Part shown: one piece after another, positions 57,875 to 64,000 of the stretch
Layout of the letters: each line of letters begins with the position of its first letter
Numbering within the stretch: position 1 is the first letter of the stretch
Source: Mycobacterium lentiflavum
Lineage (GTDB): Bacteria > Actinomycetota > Actinomycetes > Mycobacteriales > Mycobacteriaceae
Assembly (NCBI RefSeq): GCF_022374895.2
Contig: NZ_CP092423.2
Coordinates: 3,348,001-3,412,000 of the forward strand
Length of the DNA stretch: 64,000 bases
Direction: 5' to 3'
The notes under the pieces: model-generated
Seen by the model: only the letters and a program-made list of their open reading frames with translations
What the model was told of the DNA's origin: nothing
Databases searched by the model: none
Position numbers and translations under genes: made by a program

Positions 57875-58744
57875 TCATTTGGCGGTGATCAACATCAGGT
57901 ACTGCGCTGCTACCATTTCGCGAACGTCGGGATCAGAGTCGGACACCTCGATCACATACCTGTCGGCCTGCGCCACGCAGTAAAAATTTTGAGACGCTGC
58001 GTCCTTAAGCTTGAAACATTTGGCGGCAGGCAGCCCCCGCACCCCCGCGGCCGCGGTCCCGTGAGCTACCGCGTCCGCAACGAAACCCTCCAGAGCCCGC
58101 GCCGCCGCTGGGGCATCCGGCATCTGGTAAACATTGTCTTTGCCAACTGAACCGTATTGCAAACCAACGGAATCGAACAGCTGCTTCGAGCGCGGCGGGT
58201 TCTCCTGGAAATGCAATATCGCGCGCGAATCATAGACGCCTTCGTCAACGGTGGTCGTTTCTTCCGACAAGGTACGCGCCCAGAGCCCCGAGGGGTCGAT
58301 TTGCAAATCAGGAAGCTGTTCGACCGGGGTCGGCGAAAACTGATCAATTAGCGGCCCTTGGAGGTCGAGCGTCGCAGCCACCATGTTGACGAGCGCATCG
58401 GCTCCCTCGGTGCCATCGGCATGTTGGGATAGAACGTAGGGTCCGTGTGCGGTATATGCGAAAACATTTACTTGCGAAGTCGCCTCGTACGTATAGGCAG
58501 TAGCGCCCGGATGGCGAGGAATCGGAATGGGGTGAGTCGGCTGCGGCCCGCTATACCTCGTTTGGATACTCGCGCTCTTTGCACTCATATCGGCGGCAGC
58601 GGCCATCGCGTCTTCCGGTGTGGCGAAGCGCAACACCATATTTATCAGTTCCTTTGTCATCGCTCTGCGGGCGGTGACAAACCCTGTGACGAAGTTATGG
58701 TTCGCGGCACCGCTTGGAATCGGTTCGGGCAGAGCCAAACTCAC
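57875..58744 (-). CDS. DUF7373-like lipoprotein-family protein lacking its N-terminal signal
   Basis: 289 residues from GTG 58744. The sequence fits the mycobacterial DUF7373-type lipoprotein family (NFVTGFVTARRA..., INMVLRFATPEDAMAAAADM, then a C-terminal domain with Cys pair KCFKLKD and FYCVAQADRYV). Family members are usually about 390-420 residues and begin with a lipobox signal. Here the in-frame sequence extends only to about 58825 before a stop, still without a signal or lipobox. It is therefore probably a 5'-truncated remnant, or its true start was destroyed. A 101-bp gap separates it from the next upstream gene. The family name is from memory. Confidence 0.55.
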   Translation of the reverse strand: MSLALPEPIPSGAANHNFVTGFVTARRAMTKELINMVLRFATPEDAMAAAADMSAKSASIQTRYSGPQPTHPIPIPRHPGATAYTYEATSQVNVFAYTAHGPYVLSQHADGTEGADALVNMVAATLDLQGPLIDQFSPTPVEQLPDLQIDPSGLWARTLSEETTTVDEGVYDSRAILHFQENPPRSKQLFDSVGLQYGSVGKDNVYQMPDAPAAARALEGFVADAVAHGTAAAGVRGLPAAKCFKLKDAASQNFYCVAQADRYVIEVSDSDPDVREMVAAQYLMLITAK

Positions 58745-58845
58745 CGCGTCAGCGCTTTGCAGTGGGTTAGCAAGCGTCGTCGTCCGACCGGCACCATGTG
58801 ACGTTCAGCAGTCGGGTCGTCGCGGTGTCAGGTTAGCTTCGGCCG

Positions 58846-59823
58846 TCATCGTGCCGCGTCGATCTTGGCCGCAATCGGTTTGATCAGAGCCGGTACAACA
58901 GAATCGGACACGTTGTACCCGCAGTCGGAAACGTCAATAATGACGTTGTTGCGCACAGATACACCACGTTGACAGTTCCTGCCATCGCCGCCCTCCCACA
59001 GCAGCGACGTGGAGACTATCCCGTCTTTCTCGGACACCTGGCCGACCATCTCGAACGCTGCTCTGGAATTAGGCACATTAACCTCGCGGACGTTGAGAGT
59101 CCGATTTGCGCACTGGTGAAATCTATCCGTCGCTCGCTGGTAGAACTTGGCCGCAGCCCCAGCATCCTGATAGGCAACCACCGCTTCGACCACGGAATAC
59201 TTTATTGCAGCACTGTCCGGCGCATCCGCTAACTCTTGCCTGCGCATGGAGACCCAACCAGTACCGTCATAAAAGGACTGGACTACCGCTAAAATCACGC
59301 CAACACAATTATTGTCGGCGATCTCGTCATCGAAAAACGAATGAGACTCTGCGGGCTTTGTGAGAGAGACCAACGGGGGTGCCGACACCGCAGCAGCGAC
59401 GTCAGCCGGGCTTGCCAGCAGGCCGTCGAGCGCAGTTATCGGAACTGGCGGCACAGACGAGGTCGACGGCACGGTGGTGTTCATGGTCGCCTGCCGGGAA
59501 TCAGAATTGCCCGAAAATTTGACGACAACAAGGCCAGCTACTACGGCCGCAACGACAAATACCGCTAGGCCGCCGAGCAGCCACCATCGCCGTGTACGAC
59601 GGGGTTTGCCGGCCGGTACCCAATCTCCGTAGCCCGTTGGCGCCCCAATGCCCATCGCGGGCGGGCCCAGATTTAACCCGTTCCCGCGCCACGCCGCGTC
59701 AACTGGCGGTGGATGTCCTCCTGGCGGAAACGGCGGGCCAAAATGTAAAGGCGGCGGCGCGGGGGATCCGCTCGGCATCCGGTAACTCGGTGGGCGCGCA
59801 CCACCCGCTGCATCTTCGTTCAC
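58846..59823 (-). CDS. Membrane protein with extracytoplasmic PknH-sensor-type domain
   Basis: About 325 residues from GTG 59821-59823; the frame is open to 59919 but the extra residues lack the Pro-rich character. The N-terminus is a Pro/Gly-rich cytoplasmic tail, then a basic RRTRRWW and one membrane span (LLGGLAVFVVAAVVAGLVVV). The outer ~190 residues match the PknH C-terminal sensor family: LDGLLASPADVAAAV near its start and four cysteines in the typical places (NNCVGV, HQCANR, GRNCQRG, VSDCGYN). There is no kinase domain, so it is a stand-alone sensor-domain protein, common in slow-growing mycobacteria. Ligand unknown. Confidence 0.75.
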   Translation of the reverse strand: MNEDAAGGARPPSYRMPSGSPAPPPLHFGPPFPPGGHPPPVDAAWRGNGLNLGPPAMGIGAPTGYGDWVPAGKPRRTRRWWLLGGLAVFVVAAVVAGLVVVKFSGNSDSRQATMNTTVPSTSSVPPVPITALDGLLASPADVAAAVSAPPLVSLTKPAESHSFFDDEIADNNCVGVILAVVQSFYDGTGWVSMRRQELADAPDSAAIKYSVVEAVVAYQDAGAAAKFYQRATDRFHQCANRTLNVREVNVPNSRAAFEMVGQVSEKDGIVSTSLLWEGGDGRNCQRGVSVRNNVIIDVSDCGYNVSDSVVPALIKPIAAKIDAAR

Positions 59824-60001
59824 AACCGCCCCATTTCGAACTGCAAAATGCGATAAACCAAAGGTACCGGAGGTGTCACGACCGGTAATAGAAGAAATCC
59901 CTGGTACTTGTTTACACACGAAGGGCCGATCGCGGTAGCCACGTTGGTGCTCGAGCGGGCGCTACCGTTACAGGCCACCCGAGGACCCGCTAACACCCCA
60001 C

Positions 60002-61126
60002 CTAGGGCACCGGCACCACCACGAGTTCGTGCGGCCGGTTGTTGACGGGCAGCGCGCCGTCCTCGGTCACGACGACAATGTCTTCGATGCGAGCCCCCCA
60101 GCGGCCCGGGAAGTAGATGCCCGGTTCGATCGAAAAGGCCATTCCCGCAGTCAAAGGCAGATCATTGCCCTTGACGATGTACGGCTCTTCGTGCACCGAG
60201 AGCCCGATGCCGTGACCGGTGCGGTGCACGAAAAACTCACCCAGCCCGGCCTCGGTCAGCACATCGCGCGCCGCGGCATCGACCTGCGAGGCGGTCACGC
60301 CCGGGCGAACCGCATCATAAGCCGCTCGCTGCGCCCGTTGCAGCAGCGAATACTGTTCTGCGACAACGGCATCAGGCTCACCCAGGCTATAGGTCCGCGT
60401 CGAGTCGGAATGGTAGCCCGGCTCGTAGGCTCCCCCGATGTCGACGACAACGAGGTCGCCGGCCTGCAGTTCGCGATCAGAATAGCTGTGGTGCGGGTCG
60501 GCCCCGTGTGGCCCGGAGCCGACGATGATGAACGATACATCCGAATGCCCTTCGGCGACAATGGCTTCGGCGATATCGGCAGCAACGTCGGCCTCGGTGC
60601 GGCCCGGGATCAAAAACTCGGGCACCCGGGCGTGCACCCGGTCGATAGCCGAACCGGCCTTGCGCAGCGCGTCAATCTCACACTCTTCCTTGACCATCCG
60701 CAGCGTGCGCAGGATGTCGGTGGCCAACACCGGTGACACGCCGAGCAGCCCGGCTAACGGCAACAGATGCAGCGCCGGCATCGAATCGGTGACGGCAACA
60801 GCAGCCGGACCGCCCAGCGCCGCGAGAACCAACTGGTAGGGGTCGTCGCCGTCGACCCAATCGCGCACCGCCAAGCCCAGTTCCGCAATCGCCGATCCTT
60901 TGAGCGAGGCCAGCTCCAGCCGCGGCACCACGACGGTCGGATCACCGGAGGCCGGCACCACCAGCGCAGTCAGCCGCTCGAAGGTCTGCGCGCGCGAACC
61001 GCTGAGGTAGCGCAGGTCGTATCCGGGCGTAATCACCAGGCCGCCGAGTCCGGCCTCGGCGGTCGCCGCGGCGGCCGCCGCCAGGCGCCGGGCGTAGACG
61101 TCGGCGTCGAATCGGTGAGAGTCCAT
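60002..61126 (-). CDS. pepE: Cytoplasmic Xaa-Pro-type dipeptidase PepE (M24 family)
   Basis: 374 residues from ATG 61124-61126 (Rv2089c is 375); an upstream frame adds a leader that is not conserved in character. It has a creatinase/prolidase N-terminal domain and a pita-bread C-terminal M24 domain. Metal ligands are visible: Asp in LVVVDIGG and in YHSDSTRTY, His in HRTGHGIGL, Glu in SIEPGIYFP and Glu in ARIEDIVVV. It cleaves Xaa-Pro dipeptides with divalent metal. Divergent from the exonuclease gene (35-bp gap). Confidence 0.94.
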   Translation of the reverse strand: MDSHRFDADVYARRLAAAAAATAEAGLGGLVITPGYDLRYLSGSRAQTFERLTALVVPASGDPTVVVPRLELASLKGSAIAELGLAVRDWVDGDDPYQLVLAALGGPAAVAVTDSMPALHLLPLAGLLGVSPVLATDILRTLRMVKEECEIDALRKAGSAIDRVHARVPEFLIPGRTEADVAADIAEAIVAEGHSDVSFIIVGSGPHGADPHHSYSDRELQAGDLVVVDIGGAYEPGYHSDSTRTYSLGEPDAVVAEQYSLLQRAQRAAYDAVRPGVTASQVDAAARDVLTEAGLGEFFVHRTGHGIGLSVHEEPYIVKGNDLPLTAGMAFSIEPGIYFPGRWGARIEDIVVVTEDGALPVNNRPHELVVVPVP

Positions 61127-61161
61127 GGCAGCCAGGCTAACCGCGCTGGCAGGATAGCCGC

Positions 61162-62118
61162 ATGCCTGCACCTGTGTTGCTGCTGGACGGCGCCAGCATG
61201 TGGTTCCGCTCGTATTTCGGGGTGCCGTCGTCGATCACCGCCCCCGACGGGCGCCCGGTCAACGCCGTCCGCGGATTCATCGACTCGATGGCCGTCGTGA
61301 TCACTCAACAGCGGCCGAAACGGTTGGCGGTCTGCCTCGACCTGGACTGGCGCCCGCAGTTTCGGGTTGACCTGATTCCGTCGTACAAGGCGCATCGGGT
61401 GGCCGAACCCGAACCCGAAGGCACGCCCGACATCGAGGAAGTGCCCGACGACCTGACGCCGCAGGTGGACATGATCATGCAACTGCTGGACGCCTTTGGG
61501 ATTTCGACGGCCGGTTCGGAAGGCTTCGAGGCCGACGACGTACTGGGCACGCTGGCCGCACAGGAACGCGACGACCCGGTCGTCGTGGTCAGCGGAGACC
61601 GCGACCTGCTGCAAGTGGTGTCCGACGACCCGGTCCCGGTTCGGGTGCTCTACCTGGGCCGCGGCCTGGCCAAAGCCACCCTGTTCGGGCCCGCCGAAGT
61701 GGCCGAGCAGTACGGCGTTCCGGCGGAAAACGCCGGGCCGGCCTACGCCGAACTCGCGCTGCTGCGCGGCGACCCGTCTGATGGCCTGCCGGGTGTGCCG
61801 GGCGTCGGTGAGAAGACGGCCGCCACCCTGCTGGCCCAGCACGGCTCGCTGGATCGGATCCTGGCCGCCGCCCACGACCCGAAATCCAAACTCGCCAAGG
61901 GATTGCGAGCCAAATTGCTGGGCGCGACCGACTACATCGAGGCCGCCGGCCAGGTGGTGCGGGTGGCCACCGATGCACCGATCACCTGGTCGACGCCCAC
62001 CGACGAACTACCGCTGGTCGCCGCCGACCCGCAGCGCACCGCGGCGCTGGCCACGGAATTCGGCGTGGGGTCCTCGATCGCCCGACTGCAGAAAGCGCTC
62101 GACTCGTTGCCGCAGTGA
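61162..62118 (+). CDS. 5'-3' exonuclease (polymerase I N-terminal type, Rv2090-like)
   Basis: A 318-residue stand-alone FEN/5'-3' exonuclease. Active-site acidic motifs are [10 protein letters not shown] and [10 protein letters not shown], then [22 protein letters not shown], which holds metal ligands and the helix-hairpin-helix DNA-binding element. The early [15 protein letters not shown] gives the first aspartate. It removes 5' flaps or RNA primers. The recalled M. tuberculosis protein is annotated longer (about 393), which may reflect a different start. The stop lies one base from the convergent Rv2091c-like stop. Confidence 0.93.
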   Translation: MPAPVLLLDGASMWFRSYFGVPSSITAPDGRPVNAVRGFIDSMAVVITQQRPKRLAVCLDLDWRPQFRVDLIPSYKAHRVAEPEPEGTPDIEEVPDDLTPQVDMIMQLLDAFGISTAGSEGFEADDVLGTLAAQERDDPVVVVSGDRDLLQVVSDDPVPVRVLYLGRGLAKATLFGPAEVAEQYGVPAENAGPAYAELALLRGDPSDGLPGVPGVGEKTAATLLAQHGSLDRILAAAHDPKSKLAKGLRAKLLGATDYIEAAGQVVRVATDAPITWSTPTDELPLVAADPQRTAALATEFGVGSSIARLQKALDSLPQ

Positions 62119-62119
62119 A

Positions 62120-62875
62120 TTACTGCGGCCGGCCGACCTCGTAAGTGCCCTTGTCGTCCTGGAAGGTCACCGTCACGCGCTTCTGAGCCCCGTCGATGCT
62201 GACGGCGCAGTCAAAGGTGGCGCCCTTCGTCACGGTCGGGTCGGCGCCGTTGTTGCACTTGACGTCCTTGACGTTCTTGGCGCCGTAGCCGTTGGTTTCG
62301 TCGGTCAGGACCTGCTGCACACCGGCCTGCGCTTTGTTGACGTCCAGCTTGGTGGTGACGAAGAAGCCGGGCTCCCAGAAACCGAGCACCAATACGATCG
62401 CGATCAGCAGGAAGGCGACCGCACCAGCTATGCCGCCGATCAGCGCCATCGAACGCTTCTTCTGCGGCTGAGCGGGGTACTGCTGCGGGTACTGGCCGGG
62501 CTGGCCGTACTGGCCCGGTTGCCCGTATTGGCCGTACTGACCGGGCTGCTGACCGTACTGACCAGGCTGGCCGTACTGACCGGGTTGGCCATATTGCCCC
62601 GGCTGGCCATACTGGCCGGGCTGACCGTACTGCGGCTGCTCGGGCTGCCCGTAGCCCGGCTGCTGTTGCTGGGGATACGGCTGCTGGTACTGGGGGTACT
62701 CGGCGGGCGGCGTATACGCCGGCGCCTGCCAGGTACCCTCCTGGGTCGGCGGTTGCTGCTGTTGCCAGGGCGAGCCCACCTGACCCACCTGAGTCGGTTC
62801 CTGGGAGCGATCGCCACCCTCGGCGGGCGGGTGCCACTGCTGGCCCGGGTCCGATCCGTGCGGTCCGCTCATCAT
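62120..62875 (-). CDS. GQY-repeat membrane protein with DUF4333-type domain (Rv2091c-like)
   Basis: A 251-residue protein (Rv2091c about 244). Residues ~1-135 are Gln/Pro/Gly/Tyr-rich with tandem GQYGQP units. A membrane span follows at ~145-168 ([21 protein letters not shown]). The last ~75 residues are an extracytoplasmic DUF4333-like domain with two cysteines (VKCNN, FDCAVS). The repeat tail is cytoplasmic and disordered; such GYG/PQ-rich tails in mycobacterial membrane proteins may drive clustering, but this is only inference. Start ATG. An alternative in the same frame lies a codon later. Confidence 0.9.
   Translation of the reverse strand: MMSGPHGSDPGQQWHPPAEGGDRSQEPTQVGQVGSPWQQQQPPTQEGTWQAPAYTPPAEYPQYQQPYPQQQQPGYGQPEQPQYGQPGQYGQPGQYGQPGQYGQPGQYGQQPGQYGQYGQPGQYGQPGQYPQQYPAQPQKKRSMALIGGIAGAVAFLLIAIVLVLGFWEPGFFVTTKLDVNKAQAGVQQVLTDETNGYGAKNVKDVKCNNGADPTVTKGATFDCAVSIDGAQKRVTVTFQDDKGTYEVGRPQ
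62493..62640. repeat. Tandem GQYGQP-coding repeats
   Basis: About eight imperfect copies of an ~18-base unit (minus strand reads as GGCCAGTACGGNCAG variants) inside the Rv2091c-like gene, coding for the GQYGQP tail. Synonymous variation between units shows that the protein repeat, not the DNA, is kept. Copy number may vary between strains. Confidence 0.8.
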
Positions 62876-62927
62876 GTCTCCTCAATCGCCTCGTGTTTTG
62901 GCCCTGTAACGGTAGCTCGGAGCCAGC

Positions 62928-64000
62928 CTACCCGGCGTCAACTGCGACGACGCCGCGCCGAACATCGTTGATAGCGCGCTTCGCCGTCGCCCGCAGTTCA
63001 GCATCCGGCGCGGCATTGCGAACCTGGTCCAACAAGTCGAGCACCTGGCGACACCACCGTACGAAATCGCCTGCCAACAACGGCGAACCGCCGCCGGTCG
63101 CGTCGGCCGCGGACAACGAGGCGGCCAGATCGCCGGTCCGGGCCCAGCGGTAGACGACGGCGACAAAGCCGTCGTCGGGTTCGCGGCTCGGCGCGATCCG
63201 GTGTGTTTGCTCGTCGGCGCGCAGCGCGAACGACAACTTCGCTGTCTGCAGCAACGCCTGTCGTAAACGCGGTGTGGGCGCCTCGGCGGCAAACGGGGCG
63301 CTGGGGCCGTCACCGCCGCGGGTCTCGTACAGCACCGACGAGACGACGGCGGCCAACTCGGCGGGCTTGAGCTCCGCCCACGCGCCGGTGCGCAGGCATT
63401 CGGCGACCAGCAGGTCGCTCTCGCTGTAGATGCGGGCCAACAACCGGCCGTCGTCGGTGACGCGCGGATCACCCCCGGCGGCCTGGATGAACTCGCGCTC
63501 GGTGAGCAGCCCGACGATCCGGTCGAACGTGCGCGCCAGCGAGTTGGTGGCGGCAGCGACCTTCTTTTCCAGCTGCGCGTTGTCGCGTTCGATGCGCAGA
63601 TAGCGCTCGGCCTCACGAACCTGCGCCTCGACGCCGGGGCTGCTATGGGCCGGGTGGCGGCGCAACTCCTCCCGTAACGACGCCAGCTCCGGGTCGTGGA
63701 AGCCGCCGTCAGAATTCGCGGCGCGACGACGCGACGGAACGTCGAGCGGAGCGGCGGCCGATCGCAGCGCCGAGGCCAGATCGCGACGGACCCTTGGCTG
63801 GCGATGTTCGACACGCTTGGGCAATGACATCGACCCCAGCGGCGCGGTGGCCCCCGAGTAGTCGGCCGACGAAATCCGGCCCGCCCAACGGTGTTCGGTG
63901 AGCACCAGCGGCCGCGGGTCGTCGCCGTCGCGCGCCGATTCCAGCACCACCGCCAGGCCGCTGTGCCGGCCGTTGGTGATCGTGATGATGTCGCCGCGGC
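62928..64000 (-). CDS. helY: DEAD/DEAH-box helicase HelY, C-terminal part (5' end outside window)
   Basis: About 357 C-terminal codons; the frame is open to the right edge. The full protein is about 900 residues (Rv2092c, 906), an Ski2/Mtr4-like superfamily 2 helicase. Seen here are the beta-barrel/stalk-like insert (TITNGRHSGLAVVLESA), helical arch sequence with Arg-rich stretches, and the C-terminal DSHCT-type domain (SFALRADEQTHRI, DFVRWCRQVLDLLDQVRNAA). The helicase motifs lie outside the window. It precedes the Rv2091c-like gene on the same strand with a 52-bp gap. Confidence 0.93.
   Translation of the reverse strand, partial: RGDIITITNGRHSGLAVVLESARDGDDPRPLVLTEHRWAGRISSADYSGATAPLGSMSLPKRVEHRQPRVRRDLASALRSAAAPLDVPSRRRAANSDGGFHDPELASLREELRRHPAHSSPGVEAQVREAERYLRIERDNAQLEKKVAAATNSLARTFDRIVGLLTEREFIQAAGGDPRVTDDGRLLARIYSESDLLVAECLRTGAWAELKPAELAAVVSSVLYETRGGDGPSAPFAAEAPTPRLRQALLQTAKLSFALRADEQTHRIAPSREPDDGFVAVVYRWARTGDLAASLSAADATGGGSPLLAGDFVRWCRQVLDLLDQVRNAAPDAELRATAKRAINDVRRGVVAVDAG

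Noticed and set aside
62493..62640. Tandem repeats as a CRISPR array
   Set aside because: The units are contiguous, have no spacers, and code for GQYGQP in frame.
1..64000. tRNA, rRNA or insertion sequences
   Set aside because: I saw no tRNA-like cloverleaf, no rRNA sequence, and no transposase or terminal inverted repeats; a tRNAscan or ISfinder search would be decisive.

Overview
The window is high-GC actinobacterial DNA from a mycobacterium other than the M. tuberculosis complex, most likely a slow grower. Gene content and order follow the M. tuberculosis Rv2047c-Rv2092c segment: Rv2047c-like, pks12, Rv2049c-like, rbpA, ppm1/lnt, Rv2052c, fxsA, dienelactone hydrolase, Rv2061c-like, cobN, cobG-cobH-cobIJ, sigC, cobK-cobM-cobL, Rv2073c-like, Rv2074-like, pepE, Rv2090-like, Rv2091c-like and helY. 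Rv numbers are recalled from M. tuberculosis and no search was run. Several blocks are inserted or swapped relative to that order.

Layout. 1-3.9 kb: an SDR gene (cut by the window edge) coupled to a cytochrome P450, a divergent TetR regulator, and a DapB-like oxidoreductase. 4.0-19.2 kb: the two-module polyketide synthase Pks12 (mycoketide/phosphoglycolipid synthesis) with an epimerase/PEP-mobile-domain protein. 19.4-27.2 kb: core genes including rbpA behind an ECF-sigma-type promoter, polyprenol-phosphomannose synthase and apolipoprotein N-acyltransferase as separate overlapping genes, amidohydrolase, fxsA, a hydrolase, a DJ-1/PfpI protein and an F420-type oxidoreductase. 27.3-31.2 kb: an inserted cassette (DUF1214-like, sulfotransferase, TetR, SDR) behind a near-perfect AT-rich palindrome. 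31.2-47.4 kb: two arms of aerobic cobalamin synthesis (cobN; cobG-cobH-cobIJ; SDR-cobL-cobM-cobK) interrupted by a small secreted protein, a hydrolase, a 13E12/HNH protein, a PPE-PPW protein, and a zinc-finger anti-sigma-like membrane protein that runs in frame into SigC.

47.4-59.9 kb is the accessory part. It is visibly less GC-rich in places and carries decay. It holds an 892-residue polymorphic toxin whose C-terminus matches the tuberculosis necrotizing toxin (TNT, NAD+ glycohydrolase) at nearly every key position. The toxin gene is coupled by a 4-bp overlap to a probable immunity gene, followed by a frameshifted second small gene and a third immunity-like gene. Facing away is a set of ESX-associated-looking genes: a Gly/Pro-rich protein, then a tandemly duplicated pair (single-span membrane protein plus large Pro/Ala-rich protein). 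In this duplication the first large copy is a multi-frameshift pseudogene with a chimeric tail. A DUF2563-like protein, a lipoprotein-family remnant and a PknH-sensor-type protein follow. 60.0-64.0 kb returns to core genes: pepE, a 5'-3' exonuclease, a GQY-repeat membrane protein and the 3' part of helY.

The most interesting candidate system is the TNT-like toxin with its immunity array at 47.5-51.5 kb next to putative ESX-associated genes.
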